DNA of 64,000 nucleotides from Tunturiibacter empetritectus. Its GTDB lineage: Bacteria > Acidobacteriota > Terriglobia > Terriglobales > Acidobacteriaceae. Shown here piece after piece: positions 17,606-27,533 of the stretch (its first letter is position 1; each line of letters opens with the position of its first letter). The notes beneath the pieces are model-generated. The model did not search any database, was not told the origin of the DNA, and was given only the letters and a program-made list of their open reading frames with translations. The stretch covers positions 1,054,001 through 1,118,000 of the forward strand of contig NZ_JACCCU010000002.1 in assembly GCF_013410875.1 (NCBI RefSeq), read 5' to 3'. The translations under genes were made by a program, and so were the position numbers.

Positions 17606-17983
17606 TTTAAAAGTTTACCTGAATGGTATTGCAATACCCTGCACCCCCCAGGCATCGGCAGCGATTCATACTCGAGGAATCAATTAATTCCTCTCGCTAT
17701 TGCCGATGCATGATGTGCCGTACGGAAAAGTCTAAACAGAAATCAAAGCTGGTGGACACTCCTCCCACTAACTGATTAGGGATTGGGGTTATGAATATAG
17801 ACGAGCCAAATGTGTTCTCGCCTACAGTGGGATGAAAGAATATGTGTGCCGCGTGTCTAGTCATTTGCCTGCTTTGAATCAGCAACTTGAACCCTGCCTC
17901 AAATCCCTGTGTCTCAACTACGCCGACGTCATCAGCTCCAGCTCAGCATAGCCGAACAGCGAAGGAGTCCGCTCTTCCCCTCC
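17606..17983. other. Intergenic region, 378 bp
   Basis: Upstream region of the secreted-protein gene at 16634-17605 and downstream of the hydrolase gene. It has lower GC content than its surroundings. I see no convincing gene, hairpin terminator or repeat in it. Confidence 0.45.
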
Positions 17984-19096
17984 TCACTTCAGATTTTTAT
18001 CGAAGAACTTCACCGCCATCGCCGACACGGTCGCATGCACCTTCTCGCGATCCACACCAGCAGCATCCCCGCAAAACACGCCAAGCTTAGCCCTTCCCAC
18101 ATCCGTACACGTATCCAAAAACGTGTAGTGCGCCACGCCATCGGGTAGCACCGTTAGGTGCGCATCCGGCATCAACGCCAGAAATCTCCCCGCATTCGTC
18201 GCCACAGGAGCGATCGGGTCCGCCGCTCCCACCACCATCGCCACAGGAATCGTCACCTCACGAAATCCATCCGGGGCGAACGCCTGCCCCACCGCTGGAG
18301 CGATCGCAAACACCGCCTTCACCCGCGCATCGCGATAGCTCGCACCTCCACGCGCCATCGACTCCGCACTGCTCGCCCTCACCTTCGCCAGCATCTGCTC
18401 CGGATCACCCATGTTCTTCATCTCCGGCACCACGCACTTATGCAGTGTCGGATCCGTCTGGCACGCCTTCAGAAATCTCTCCTGATCCGTTCTCGCCCCC
18501 GCCAGCTCCAGCACCGTGTAGCCGCCGATCGAAAACCCAGCCGCACCAATCCGGCCCTCATCCACGTGCGGTCCAAACGTCGAATCAGTCATCAACCCAT
18601 CCAGCGCATCGCTGATATCGGTCGCCCGCTCCCACCACAACACAAACCCCTCAGCGGTATACGGCTCAAGCGCATTGTTGCCAGGATGATTCACCCCCAC
18701 TGCAATATATCCATGCCGCGCCAGCACCGTGCCCAGCCACGCCAGCTGCATCGCCGACCCACCCGTCCCATGCGACAGCATCACCACCGGAAACTTCACC
18801 TGCGAACTCGCAATCGGAGCATTGAGCACCGCTCCACCTGCCAGAAACAGAGGCATGTCCGGCGGCCCAATCACCTGCGGCTCCTCATACAATGTCCCAT
18901 CGGCATTCGCCGGATACCAGATCGTCGCCACCAGCGCCTGAGTCTTCGCACCCCGCCAGTTCCGAGCATGACCAGGCTTAAAAACCCGCGAACTCTCTCC
19001 CACTTCATATGTGGTCGTCGCGGCCAACCCACCCCGCACACTCACCATCACCGTCAATCCAAAAACCAGCGTCGCCGCCAATCGCAAAGTTCTCAT
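17984..19096 (-). CDS. Secreted alpha/beta hydrolase, platelet-activating-factor acetylhydrolase/dienelactone hydrolase type
   Basis: The N-terminus MRTLRLAATLVFGLTVMVSV and the following GGLAA are a signal peptide. The fold marks are VVMLSHGTGGSAMQLAWLG (oxyanion region HGTGG) and the nucleophile elbow GFSIGGYTV (Ser in G-F-S-I-G). A likely acid is in VVGAADPIAPV and the histidine in GVAHYTFLD. 370 residues. The layout fits predicted dienelactone hydrolases of the PAF-acetylhydrolase group, acting on an ester or amide outside the cytoplasm; the substrate is unknown. Confidence 0.83.
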   Translation of the reverse strand: MRTLRLAATLVFGLTVMVSVRGGLAATTTYEVGESSRVFKPGHARNWRGAKTQALVATIWYPANADGTLYEEPQVIGPPDMPLFLAGGAVLNAPIASSQVKFPVVMLSHGTGGSAMQLAWLGTVLARHGYIAVGVNHPGNNALEPYTAEGFVLWWERATDISDALDGLMTDSTFGPHVDEGRIGAAGFSIGGYTVLELAGARTDQERFLKACQTDPTLHKCVVPEMKNMGDPEQMLAKVRASSAESMARGGASYRDARVKAVFAIAPAVGQAFAPDGFREVTIPVAMVVGAADPIAPVATNAGRFLALMPDAHLTVLPDGVAHYTFLDTCTDVGRAKLGVFCGDAAGVDREKVHATVSAMAVKFFDKNLK

Positions 19097-19295
19097 GCGT
19101 CACTATACGAAACCGCCTCCACTGGGTTCCACCGCCCTCGCACTTTCCTATACATAGCGATGTCCCTTTGCTCGCACGCAACAGCGCAGTTAGAAAAAAT
19201 ACTCTATCCCAACCACCCCGCACCCGCGCGGTTTTATGTTGAATCTGTCCCCCCGCGAGGCCGGATCCCTAGAATCGCGGCATCTTTAAAATCGT

Positions 19296-19997
19296 TTACC
19301 TTGCTTTGTGCTCGTCGAGGCCTGTTTCAAGACGTCGCAAAATCTGCGCACGTTCTGAGTTCAGCACATGGACTTGATCAACTCTATCGAGCCCCGGATA
19401 TCTCTTAGACGTTTCATACGAGAAGGCTTTGACATACCGTCCCCTTTTAGTATCGAACTCATATGCAGTCACCGTATAGTAATGCTCTGAGAAGTGCGTC
19501 TCTCCATCCCTCCAGTAAAAATCAGCCGTCATCAGAATAGGAAAGTTTGATATCGAAGCAATATGCCACACAGCTCGGTCGCTTTGATTTGTCACTCCAA
19601 CGAATGGCATCAGATTGATAATCTTGCCATCAACTTGATACCGCAAAATCGCAAGCCTATCTAAAGTCCCGCTGCCACCACCAGAAAACTGGGACGAAAA
19701 GAAAACAAGTGATCCGCCGCCCGGTAACGAAAGAATCTCTGAGCGAGGATCGAGACCAAATTCGTACTCCACAGAATCGGACGCCCGATGTGAAGGCATT
19801 TGGAAACAAACTCCTGCCGGCTTAAGAAGACAAAGCTTCGCCCCTGAAGTCGGCAAGCCATCCGAATCTGCAGCACCTGGGAACACCGTGAAACTTGGAA
19901 AGTCTGTGGGGCGAGCTTTAATAGAGGACTGCCCATAGGAGGTGGCTAGCACTGTACCGAACAGAACGACCATCCAACTCTGCACAAAACGAAGCAT
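19296..19997 (-). CDS. Secreted protein of unknown function
   Basis: A 233-residue protein beginning MLRFVQSWMVVLFGTVLATS followed by YGQS: a signal peptide. The rest has beta-rich text such as GGGSLVFFSSQFSGGGSGTL and no motif I recognise. Its ATG directly follows the pyrC stop (19998), so it is probably the last gene transcribed with pyrR-pyrB-pyrC, but its codon and GC content look less biased than theirs. A functional link to pyrimidine synthesis is not implied. Confidence 0.65.
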   Translation of the reverse strand: MLRFVQSWMVVLFGTVLATSYGQSSIKARPTDFPSFTVFPGAADSDGLPTSGAKLCLLKPAGVCFQMPSHRASDSVEYEFGLDPRSEILSLPGGGSLVFFSSQFSGGGSGTLDRLAILRYQVDGKIINLMPFVGVTNQSDRAVWHIASISNFPILMTADFYWRDGETHFSEHYYTVTAYEFDTKRGRYVKAFSYETSKRYPGLDRVDQVHVLNSERAQILRRLETGLDEHKAR

Positions 19998-21326
19998 CTA
20001 TCCTCTATAAACAATCACGCCTTCGCAGATCGTAGCCATTACTCTGCCCAACATCGGCGCCCCATCAAAAGGAGTATTCCGCGACTTCGACAGACTCTTC
20101 GCAGCCGCAAAACTCCACTCCGCCGCTGGATCAAATATCACCACATCCGCAAAACTATCCACCTTCAGCGTCCCACGCCCCTCGAGCGAAACAATCCCAG
20201 CCGGCTGCGCACTCATCAACTCAATCACCCGCGAGATCGGCATCCCATTGCCCTTATGCAATACTCGCAACGCCAATCCCAGCGCCGTCTCCAGCCCCGT
20301 AATCCCATTCGGAGCCCGCTCAAACTCCTGCTCTTTCTCAAACAACGCATGTGGAGCATGATCGGTCGCAATGCAGTCCACCGTGCCATCCATCAACCCG
20401 GCAATCATCGCCATGCGGTCCGCATCATTGCGCAGCGGAGGATTCATCTTCGCATTCGTGTCGTACTCGCCAATTGCCTCATCGGTCAGCGTAAAGTGAT
20501 GCGGCGCAACCTCGCACGTCACATGCAGCCCCGCCCGCCTAGCCTGCCGAATCGCCTCCATCGCCTTCGCCGTAGACACATGCTGCACATGCAGATGCGG
20601 CCGCAATCCATCATGCTGCTCGATATCCCGCAGCAGCCGAATATCCCGCTCCACAATCTTCGACTCCGCCTCCACCGTCATCCCGCGCAGCCCCAGCCGA
20701 AACGCCACCGGCCCCGCATTCATGCTGCACCCACCCGTCAGCCGCGTATCCTCCGCATGCTGCGACACCGGCACGCCAATCCCCGCAGCCGCCACCAGCG
20801 CCGCACGCATCACGCGATCATGCAACACCGGCTTTCCATCATCGGTAAACCCCACCGCCCCGACCCTCTGCAGCTCGTGATAGTCCGTAATCTCCTCGCC
20901 CAAGCTTCCAAACGTAGCCGCTGGCATCGCAAACAGCTTCACGCAGGCCCCACGCGACGCATCCAGCATCCACTCCAGCTTCTCCACCGAATCGTTCACC
21001 GGCAAAGTATTCGGCATCGCCACTACACTCGTAAATCCACCCGCCGCCGCAGCCGCCGTACCCGTCTTGATCGACTCCTTATAAGTCTGTCCCGGCTCCC
21101 GCAGATGTACATGCACATCCACCAGCCCCGGCGCGACGATCATCCCCTTCGCATCGATGATCTCCTTACCAATCTCCTTGCCAATCTCCTTGCCCTTGAC
21201 AGCGCGCAAGACCCCCGGCATCTCCACCGCAGCCACTCGCCCATGCCGCAGCAATAGATCCCGCTCCCCATCCACTCCACTCGCTGGGTCCACCAGCCGC
21301 CCGTTCAAAATCAATACGTCACTCAT
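19998..21326 (-). CDS. pyrC: Dihydroorotase
   Basis: Type I dihydroorotase (ring closure of carbamoyl-aspartate in pyrimidine synthesis). Metal ligands are in GLVDVHVHLREPGQTYKE (H-x-H), the following conserved Asn is in AMPNTLPVN, then HAED, HVQHVST, and the catalytic Asp in CIATDHAPH. 442 residues. Between the first strand and the HxH site there is a small in-frame repeat GKEIGKEIGKEI encoded by near-identical 12-bp units. It overlaps pyrB by four bases (ATGA), so the two are translationally coupled. Confidence 0.95.
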   Translation of the reverse strand: MSDVLILNGRLVDPASGVDGERDLLLRHGRVAAVEMPGVLRAVKGKEIGKEIGKEIIDAKGMIVAPGLVDVHVHLREPGQTYKESIKTGTAAAAAGGFTSVVAMPNTLPVNDSVEKLEWMLDASRGACVKLFAMPAATFGSLGEEITDYHELQRVGAVGFTDDGKPVLHDRVMRAALVAAAGIGVPVSQHAEDTRLTGGCSMNAGPVAFRLGLRGMTVEAESKIVERDIRLLRDIEQHDGLRPHLHVQHVSTAKAMEAIRQARRAGLHVTCEVAPHHFTLTDEAIGEYDTNAKMNPPLRNDADRMAMIAGLMDGTVDCIATDHAPHALFEKEQEFERAPNGITGLETALGLALRVLHKGNGMPISRVIELMSAQPAGIVSLEGRGTLKVDSFADVVIFDPAAEWSFAAAKSLSKSRNTPFDGAPMLGRVMATICEGVIVYRG

Positions 21327-22336
21327 ACCGTTACACTCTCAAATCCGCCTGCACCCAGCGCCCTCACCAGCAGAGCCATCCTCACGCCCAACCCATGCCG
21401 CACCTGGTCCTCAATCGCCGAGTTCGGCCCGTCCGCCACCTCACCCGCGATCTCCAGCCCGCGAATCATAGGCCCCGGATGCATCACCAGAGCCTCCGGC
21501 GCCCGCGCCATCAACCGTTCCTCGTCCAGCTGATACCGCGAGATATACTCCCCCAAATCCAGCTCCAACCCCGCCAGCCGCTCCCGCTGAATCCGCAGCA
21601 TCATCACCACCGCTTTACCCCCCGAGCCAGCCTGCTTCAAAGCCTTATCAAAATCCCGCTCAATCTCAATCCCCCCTTTAGAATCCAAGCCCAGCCCCAA
21701 CGCATCATCCGGCAGCAACCCGGGTGGCCCACACAGCACCACCCTCGCCCCCAGCCGCGGCAGCAGCATCGCATTCGAACGCGCCACCCGGCTATGCAGA
21801 ATATCCCCCGTAATCACCACCGTCACACCCTCAAGCGTCTTCGCGTTCACCAGCCGCCCACTCATCCCCGGCAATCGCGCCAGCATCGTCCGCAGATCCA
21901 GCAGCGCCTGCGACGGATGCTCATGCATCCCATCCCCCGCATTCAACACAGGCAGCCCCGTCGTCTTCGCCAGCAGATACGGCGCCCCCGAGTTCGCATG
22001 ACGCAGCACAATGCACTCCGCCCCCAGTGCCCGCAGCGTCAGCCCCGTGTCCTTCAGGCTCTCACCCTTCTCAATCGACGACGACTTATCGCTCACCAGC
22101 GTCGTCATCGCACCCAACGACTTCGCCGCCAGCTCAAACGAAGTCCTTGTCCGCGTACTCGACTCATAAAACAGCAGCGCAATCCGCCGCCCCGCCAGAA
22201 TCTTCGCTCTCTCCGCAGCAGCCATTCGTTCCAGCCGGTCGGTCGCCGCCAGAATCGCCGCAACCTCCTCCACCGTCAGGCCTGCAACCGTCAGCAGCGA
22301 CCCCGCCGCAATCGTGCCCGTCTCTAATATCGTCAC
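21323..22336 (-). CDS. pyrB: Aspartate carbamoyltransferase catalytic chain
   Basis: First committed step of pyrimidine synthesis. Signature blocks: FYESSTRTRTSFELAAK (carbamoyl phosphate site), HPSQALLDLRTM, and HPGPMIRGLEI near the C-terminus (aspartate side). 337 residues, about 25 more than the E. coli catalytic chain; the extra part includes DSKGGIEIERDFDKALK. No regulatory chain pyrI is adjacent. It is the middle gene of pyrR-pyrB-pyrC, with a 178-bp palindromic repeat lying between pyrR and pyrB. Confidence 0.95.
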   Translation of the reverse strand: MTILETGTIAAGSLLTVAGLTVEEVAAILAATDRLERMAAAERAKILAGRRIALLFYESSTRTRTSFELAAKSLGAMTTLVSDKSSSIEKGESLKDTGLTLRALGAECIVLRHANSGAPYLLAKTTGLPVLNAGDGMHEHPSQALLDLRTMLARLPGMSGRLVNAKTLEGVTVVITGDILHSRVARSNAMLLPRLGARVVLCGPPGLLPDDALGLGLDSKGGIEIERDFDKALKQAGSGGKAVVMMLRIQRERLAGLELDLGEYISRYQLDEERLMARAPEALVMHPGPMIRGLEIAGEVADGPNSAIEDQVRHGLGVRMALLVRALGAGGFESVTV

Positions 22337-22367
22337 GAATTTATCTTAGAGCCTGTGGCGACTCTCT

Positions 22368-22545
22368 GTCCTGCCGGACGAGCCTCCTGCGCGGAACGCG
22401 GGCGTTCGCACGCCTTTTTAAAGCTTCGCGCGGCCCTCCCGTTGGTCGGCACAATCTTCCCTCGCAACCAACGGGAGTGCCAACCGAAGGGGTATACAAG
22501 TCACGAAGTGACCGCCTCCCGCGCAGGGAGCCCGTCCGGCAGGAC
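22368..22545. repeat. Intergenic palindromic repeat, copy 6 (long form) inside the pyr operon
   Basis: Two-ended form starting GTCCTGCCGGAC and ending GTCCGGCAGGAC, with the internal CGCCTTTTTAAAGCTTCGCG and GTCACGAAGTGAC parts in the opposite order to copies 2 and 3. It fills most of the gap between pyrR and pyrB, which are transcribed in the same direction. Confidence 0.9.
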
Positions 22546-22549
22546 AAGC

Positions 22550-23125
22550 TCAATCCATCAGCTCAACCAGCAGCACCTGCTCCTGCCCATCCACCTCGTT
22601 CAATTTCACCTCGATAATCTCCCGCTTTGACGTAGGAATCAGCCGCCCCACATACGTCGCCTCGATCGGCAGCTCGCGATGCCCGCGATCGATCAGCACC
22701 AGCAGCCGCACACTCTTCGGCCGCCCATAGTCAAACAGCGCATCCAGCGCCGCCCGAATCGTCCGCCCCGTATACAGCACATCGTCCATCAAAATAACGT
22801 CGCGCCCCGTCACATCGAATCCGATCGCCCCCGGCGTCACCTTCGGTCGCGGCCCATCCGTCGACAGATCGTCGCGATAAAAGCTGATATCCAGCACCCC
22901 CACATCCACCGGATGCTTCTCAATCTTCTCGATCAGTACGCCCAGCCTCTGCGCCAGCGGAACGCCCCGGCGCTTGATCCCCACCAGGCCGACATTCTTA
23001 CTGCCGTCATGTTTTTCCACGATCTCATGCGCCAGCCGCACCAGCGTACGCTCGATCTCCGAGGCCGACATCAGCCTCCCCTTTTCACGAAACTTCGGCT
23101 TCCGAACTCCAGTATTTTCACTCAT
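22550..23125 (-). CDS. pyrR: PyrR bifunctional regulator / uracil phosphoribosyltransferase
   Basis: ATG at 23123-23125 (MSENTGVRKPKFREKG). The PRPP-binding loop DVILMDDVLYTGRTIRAALD is intact, and LVRLAHEIVEKH, GIKRRGVPLAQRL, and ISFYRDDL match PyrR. In many bacteria PyrR binds pyr mRNA in the presence of UMP to cause attenuation; it also has weak uracil phosphoribosyltransferase activity. It precedes pyrB-pyrC, so control of that operon is the likely role. I could not identify a convincing PyrR-binding anti-antiterminator in the 78 bases upstream or in the repeat downstream. Confidence 0.94.
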   Translation of the reverse strand: MSENTGVRKPKFREKGRLMSASEIERTLVRLAHEIVEKHDGSKNVGLVGIKRRGVPLAQRLGVLIEKIEKHPVDVGVLDISFYRDDLSTDGPRPKVTPGAIGFDVTGRDVILMDDVLYTGRTIRAALDALFDYGRPKSVRLLVLIDRGHRELPIEATYVGRLIPTSKREIIEVKLNEVDGQEQVLLVELMD

Positions 23126-23203
23126 ATAATTGCGCTTGATGATATCAGCATCCACCCACCCGAACGAACCGCCGCCATCAGCCCAATCCGTCTCCGCCAA
23201 AGC

Positions 23204-26200
23204 CTAAGGCTCCATCACCACCTCACAAACATTCGCATGACAGTTCAGGAACCCCGTCTTAACAAGTTGCGCCTGTGAACCCGCCGGCCAGAACCCCGCA
23301 ACCGCCAGCGTCTTCACCCACTCCTCCCCGCCCTCCATCGCCTTCGACCCCATGGCTTCAGCCCGCACCACCTTCCCCTGGCTTAGCAGCAGACGATACT
23401 CCATCGTTCCCGACATCCCCTTCGCCGCCCCCAGCGGAATCGTACGAAGTTCCTGCAGAGTATGCGCATCATGCGGCCCTGGTTTCACTCCCGCCTTCCG
23501 CAGCGCCTCCGACCGCTTCCCCAACTCAATCTTCTTCTCTCCAGGAGCCTTCTTCACCCCCATAGCGTCATAGTCAGGAATCGTGGCGCCCGCAAGCTCG
23601 TAGGCCGTCAGAGCCGCACTCTTATCGCCCGTCTTCTCCAGCAACTGCGCCAGATGCTCTCCCTCCTCCGCGTTCTGATTGCTCCTCCACGAAGCCTGGA
23701 TGTAGCTCACCGCCTCCGGCAACCTCCCTTCGCGATAGAGAATCCATCCCATCGTGTCCCAGGTCGCTGCAATCAATTGTGACTTGGCAGCCAGCATCTG
23801 TGGATTCTCATCGAGCGTCCACGTCTTGCTCTCCTCCTCCATCTTGCCCAGCGCAGTCCGCGTCGCCGTCTCTGCTGCCGGTAGTTCAAGCCCCGCATCC
23901 GCAAGCTCATAAGCGCTGTTATTCATCATCAGAGGATCTTCCGTACTCTGCATCAAGCCGAGCAACGTAGCGCGCCCCTGCTCTTTCTCTCCCGCCATAA
24001 TCTGCGCCTTCCCCAGCGCAAGCTGAAGGCTTGCATCTTTCTTCTTATCCTCCGGAAGCTTGGCAACCGCAGATTCCGCCACCAAAACGGCCTCCGTAGC
24101 ATTCTTATCCTCAAGAAGCATGCCCACCAAAGCTACGACGGGCGTTGGATTATCTCCCTGAGCAGCACTCCAGCTCTTCAAAGTCTCCATCGCATCCTTA
24201 CGCCGTCCCATATTCCTCTGCAACTGCCCTAACATCCCATACGCCGCATACTGCTCCGGATGAGCCTTCAGCTCCGTTTGATAGTCTTCAATCGCCTTCG
24301 ACATCTCTCCCTGCGAGAATGCAAGGTATCCATAAGTCGTCCAGAGTCCGATCTGTCTTTCATTCAAGTTCTTCGCACTATCCAACTTGGTCTGCGCCGT
24401 ACTGAAGTCACGTTGCTGCACCGCCTTCCACGCGTCCTGAATCAGCTTCTGCGCCTCTGCATTGTTAACCGTCGCGGTGGGCGATCCCGTCAAACCGGCG
24501 CCCTCCGCCACCTTGCTCATCCCCGTCAGCTGCACATACTGTTCATTCCCCAGATCGACTGCATCCGCCCACTTCTTGTAGTTCTTCCAGTCACTCACCG
24601 GAACCTTGTCCTGCAACACCTCGATTCGTCGTTCCGTATATAGAGTCCCTTTTTCAAACCGGTACGTCTGGTCATACGTCGCATAAGCCGACCTCTGATG
24701 CACCGCCTCAGGAAGCTCGACACCCCAACCCTGCGGCAGCTTCATCTCCGCCGTCGAAGTCTCAGTCCTTGGAACACCGAGTAAGATCGCGCGAACCGGA
24801 GGCGTCTTATCGTCCGGTCTCGTAAGCAGCACCGGCGCGATCTGCGGAAGAATTCGGTAGTTATCCCAGTCGCCTCCCTTCTCTCGCTTGTAGTCGTAAC
24901 TGATCTTTAGTGGCTCTGCCGTATCGTCAGGTTTGCTCACCTCGGAGTGGCTCGTCGTTCCCTGATAACCGATATTCTGCGACATCTGCTGCACTACCTG
25001 GTCATACTGCGCAGGTGACAGCTGCCGCAACACGCTCCGCATCAACAACTCATCATCGCCGCGAAACGTTATCGACAGCCGGGAGTTCGAAGTCCCATCC
25101 TTATCCAGCGAGCCCTCCGCATGCATCGCCTGATACGAAGCAAAAGGAGGCTTTTCCGGTGTCCGTTCCACCTGCGCAACTCCAGTACTCGGAATCACCA
25201 GCGCCTGCTTGTCGCGAATCGAGTACATCAGCATCTTGTACGGAGCGACCTCCGCCGTCGCATCCAGCCACACATCCTTCCCATCTATAGGAACCATCGT
25301 GATCAGGTGATTGAACGCCGCGGGCGAAGGGACCGCCTCGTTGAACCGAATCCCCGCACCAATCAACACCGCATCCGGGTGCAACCCCAAAGCCTCCAGC
25401 ATCGAGGCCAACAGCGTGTGCTTGTCCTTGCAGTCCCCATACCGGTTCTGCATCACATCCTCCGCGCGATGCGGCTGATACCGACCCACACTAAACGCAA
25501 CTCCGATGTACCGTATCTGCGTCGCCACATACCCATACACCGCGCGAACCTTCTCCTCCTCCGTCGTCTTCCCCGCCGTCAACTCCGCAACCTTCGCCTT
25601 GATCTCCTCATCCGGCACCGTCCGGTCCTTCTCCAGACCTCGATACCATCCACCCACATCCTCCCAGCTCTTGAAGTTCGTCCACTCAATCATAGGCAGC
25701 TTGCCCTGCGTCGCCTCCAACTCCAGCTCCGGCGTCCACACCACCTTGCTCTTGGCCTCTTTCGCCGCATCAGCCTCCTTGCCCACGGTCGGCTTCAGCT
25801 GCGAGTTCTCCCATCGCAGTACCCTGTACCCGCCCGCAGTCGTCTCCGTCGGCTTCAACGTAGGGCTCCACACATTTACAAATGCATCCTTCGGAACCCG
25901 CAGCTCAACCGATTGAGACAGGATCACCGCATCTTCGAAGAAGGTCTCCTGACCCCAGAAGTGACCCGGAGCCTCTGCCTTGGTTCGCACGATCTTTGCC
26001 TGCCACTCCAGCGTGTCGCCAACGCTCAAACTCCGAATCGGAAGCTGCTTCTGCTTCAGGTCGCTATAAAACGGAGCCGCCTGCGTCACCGGATCGGGCT
26101 GCTCCATTGCGCCGCTCACCGGCGTCTCCACCACCGTTCCATCCGGGCGCTTCACCCTGGCATAGACAATCTCAACACTCTCCGAACTACTCGCAAAGGC

Positions 26201-26494
26201 AATGCTGAGCACGCCAAACTGCTTCACCGCGCCTTCGGTCAACACCTGAGCCGACGTCGTCAGCAATCGCCAACCCGTACCGTCTGCCTCCACCTGATAC
26301 ACCCTGTCCATATGCTGAATAATGCCTGGTTCTCCAGAGTAGTCTGGGGAGCTTGCCGCACCCTTCGCACTTGATGCGGGCGCGGACAACGGCAAATTCT
26401 TGACAGGAATATGTTCCGGCGGAGTCGGGCTTTGACCGAACGCGAAGGCAGAGAGAACTAGCAGAGGAGCACAGCGAAACAAAGTAGCTTTCAT
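23204..26494 (-). CDS. Exported DUF3857 / transglutaminase-like / TPR protein
   Basis: 1096 residues. A signal peptide (MKATLFRCAPLLVLSAFAFG) is followed by a DUF3857 domain (residues ~60-260, containing ITYEYARVKRPDGTVVE-like beta text) and a transglutaminase-like domain with the Cys of RYGDCKDKHTLLASML near residue 355, then a His/Asp region HLITMVPIDGKDVWLDAT, the expected C-H-D order. Residues ~690-1000 are TPR-like helical repeats (for example GEMSKAIEDYQTELKAHPEQ). The end is a small domain reading EYRLLLSQGKVVRAEAM. This combination occurs in Bacteroidota and Acidobacteria, and may process or cross-link cell-surface peptides; the substrate is unknown. It is upstream of pyrR on the same strand. 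Confidence 0.85.
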   Translation of the reverse strand: MKATLFRCAPLLVLSAFAFGQSPTPPEHIPVKNLPLSAPASSAKGAASSPDYSGEPGIIQHMDRVYQVEADGTGWRLLTTSAQVLTEGAVKQFGVLSIAFASSSESVEIVYARVKRPDGTVVETPVSGAMEQPDPVTQAAPFYSDLKQKQLPIRSLSVGDTLEWQAKIVRTKAEAPGHFWGQETFFEDAVILSQSVELRVPKDAFVNVWSPTLKPTETTAGGYRVLRWENSQLKPTVGKEADAAKEAKSKVVWTPELELEATQGKLPMIEWTNFKSWEDVGGWYRGLEKDRTVPDEEIKAKVAELTAGKTTEEEKVRAVYGYVATQIRYIGVAFSVGRYQPHRAEDVMQNRYGDCKDKHTLLASMLEALGLHPDAVLIGAGIRFNEAVPSPAAFNHLITMVPIDGKDVWLDATAEVAPYKMLMYSIRDKQALVIPSTGVAQVERTPEKPPFASYQAMHAEGSLDKDGTSNSRLSITFRGDDELLMRSVLRQLSPAQYDQVVQQMSQNIGYQGTTSHSEVSKPDDTAEPLKISYDYKREKGGDWDNYRILPQIAPVLLTRPDDKTPPVRAILLGVPRTETSTAEMKLPQGWGVELPEAVHQRSAYATYDQTYRFEKGTLYTERRIEVLQDKVPVSDWKNYKKWADAVDLGNEQYVQLTGMSKVAEGAGLTGSPTATVNNAEAQKLIQDAWKAVQQRDFSTAQTKLDSAKNLNERQIGLWTTYGYLAFSQGEMSKAIEDYQTELKAHPEQYAAYGMLGQLQRNMGRRKDAMETLKSWSAAQGDNPTPVVALVGMLLEDKNATEAVLVAESAVAKLPEDKKKDASLQLALGKAQIMAGEKEQGRATLLGLMQSTEDPLMMNNSAYELADAGLELPAAETATRTALGKMEEESKTWTLDENPQMLAAKSQLIAATWDTMGWILYREGRLPEAVSYIQASWRSNQNAEEGEHLAQLLEKTGDKSAALTAYELAGATIPDYDAMGVKKAPGEKKIELGKRSEALRKAGVKPGPHDAHTLQELRTIPLGAAKGMSGTMEYRLLLSQGKVVRAEAMGSKAMEGGEEWVKTLAVAGFWPAGSQAQLVKTGFLNCHANVCEVVMEP

Positions 26495-26618
26495 AATCTC
26501 TCTGCTGTGTATAGCAGAACCTAATTCAACGAACCACGGAATTCATTACGTCACAAGCGCTGAACCCCTCGAAAACGATCGAATTACCACAAAGGTCGTA
26601 GAAATCCCCCAACGAAAC

Positions 26619-27323
26619 CTAAGCCGACACCTTTCGCCGCATCCGCATAAATCCACCCAGCGCCCCGCCCACGGTCGACAACACCAGCAGCACGCCCGAC
26701 ACCATCGCAAACCCCGCAAGCATAATCCCCGCCCGCGCCTCCGGCGAGTACAAAAAACGCACCACATCCGGCGGCTCCGGCGTCGTCGCAGCAGCTTTTT
26801 CAACCTGGGCATGCAGCGTCTGCGTCAGCTCCGCATCGAACCCCGCCATGTTATGCAGACCAAACCTCGCCACCAGCCCCGCACCCGCCATCGCGACCGC
26901 AAGACACGAGACCAGGGCCAGCCCCACCACCACCCCAATCCGCGCTCCGATCCCGGCATCCATCCACGCCAGCGGCTTCCTCTTCTGATACAGCGCCAGC
27001 GTAATCATCGACCCGCTGATCGTCCACAGCCACGTCAGCGGCGACACCAGCTGCACCCGTGCCGACAACACACTCAGCACCGCCGCCACAACCGCCACCA
27101 GCAGTGCGCACCGAATCGCAGTCTTCCACTCCACCTGCTGCGGCCGCGGGGGCGGCATCGCGCCGGTCGTATCGCCTTCCGCGCCGTTGCTCTGCTCTTC
27201 CCCGTTGCTCTGCAGCTCATAGTCCTGCAGATAGATCTGCGGCGAACCGCAGTGGGGACAGAACGGCGAATCGCCAACACTGGCAGCAAGCTCGCCTCCG
27301 CAACGATGACAGTACTCATGCAT
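26619..27323 (-). CDS. Zinc-ribbon membrane protein, unknown function
   Basis: 234 residues. The N-terminus MHEYCHRCGGELAASVGDSP followed by FCPHCGS is a double CxxC zinc ribbon. After a linker come about four hydrophobic helices (residues ~70-90, 95-112, 122-145, 200-225). Zinc ribbons fused to membrane helices are common in unassigned acidobacterial proteins. ATG at 27321-27323. Confidence 0.75.
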   Translation of the reverse strand: MHEYCHRCGGELAASVGDSPFCPHCGSPQIYLQDYELQSNGEEQSNGAEGDTTGAMPPPRPQQVEWKTAIRCALLVAVVAAVLSVLSARVQLVSPLTWLWTISGSMITLALYQKRKPLAWMDAGIGARIGVVVGLALVSCLAVAMAGAGLVARFGLHNMAGFDAELTQTLHAQVEKAAATTPEPPDVVRFLYSPEARAGIMLAGFAMVSGVLLVLSTVGGALGGFMRMRRKVSA

Positions 27324-27387
27324 ATCTTATGAAGCTACCCCACCCCAAAGGGCGCGGCAAGCGACCGCCTCCAGACCGCCACTGCGT

Positions 27388-27508
27388 GTCCTGCGGGACG
27401 AGAAGATGACGCCGAACAACGGGAGGACGAGAGTGATCATTCCTGCAGAGAAAGGTATACACGTCACGAAGTGACCGCCCCACGCGAAATGGGCCCGTCC
27501 GGCAGGAC
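27388..27508. repeat. Intergenic palindromic repeat, copy 7 (degenerate long form)
   Basis: Starts GTCCTGCGGGAC, has GGTATACACGTCACGAAGTG and ends GTCCGGCAGGAC. The central hairpin CCAC-GCGAA-ATGG has one mismatch, the only clear break in pairing among the ten copies. It lies between two genes on the same strand. Confidence 0.85.
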
Positions 27509-27533
27509 ACGTCTTCAGGAAACACAATCCGCA

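Noticed and set aside
22546-23203. PyrR-type attenuator
   Set aside because: I could not find convincing alternative hairpins or a U-run; the repeat copy between pyrR and pyrB dominates the region.
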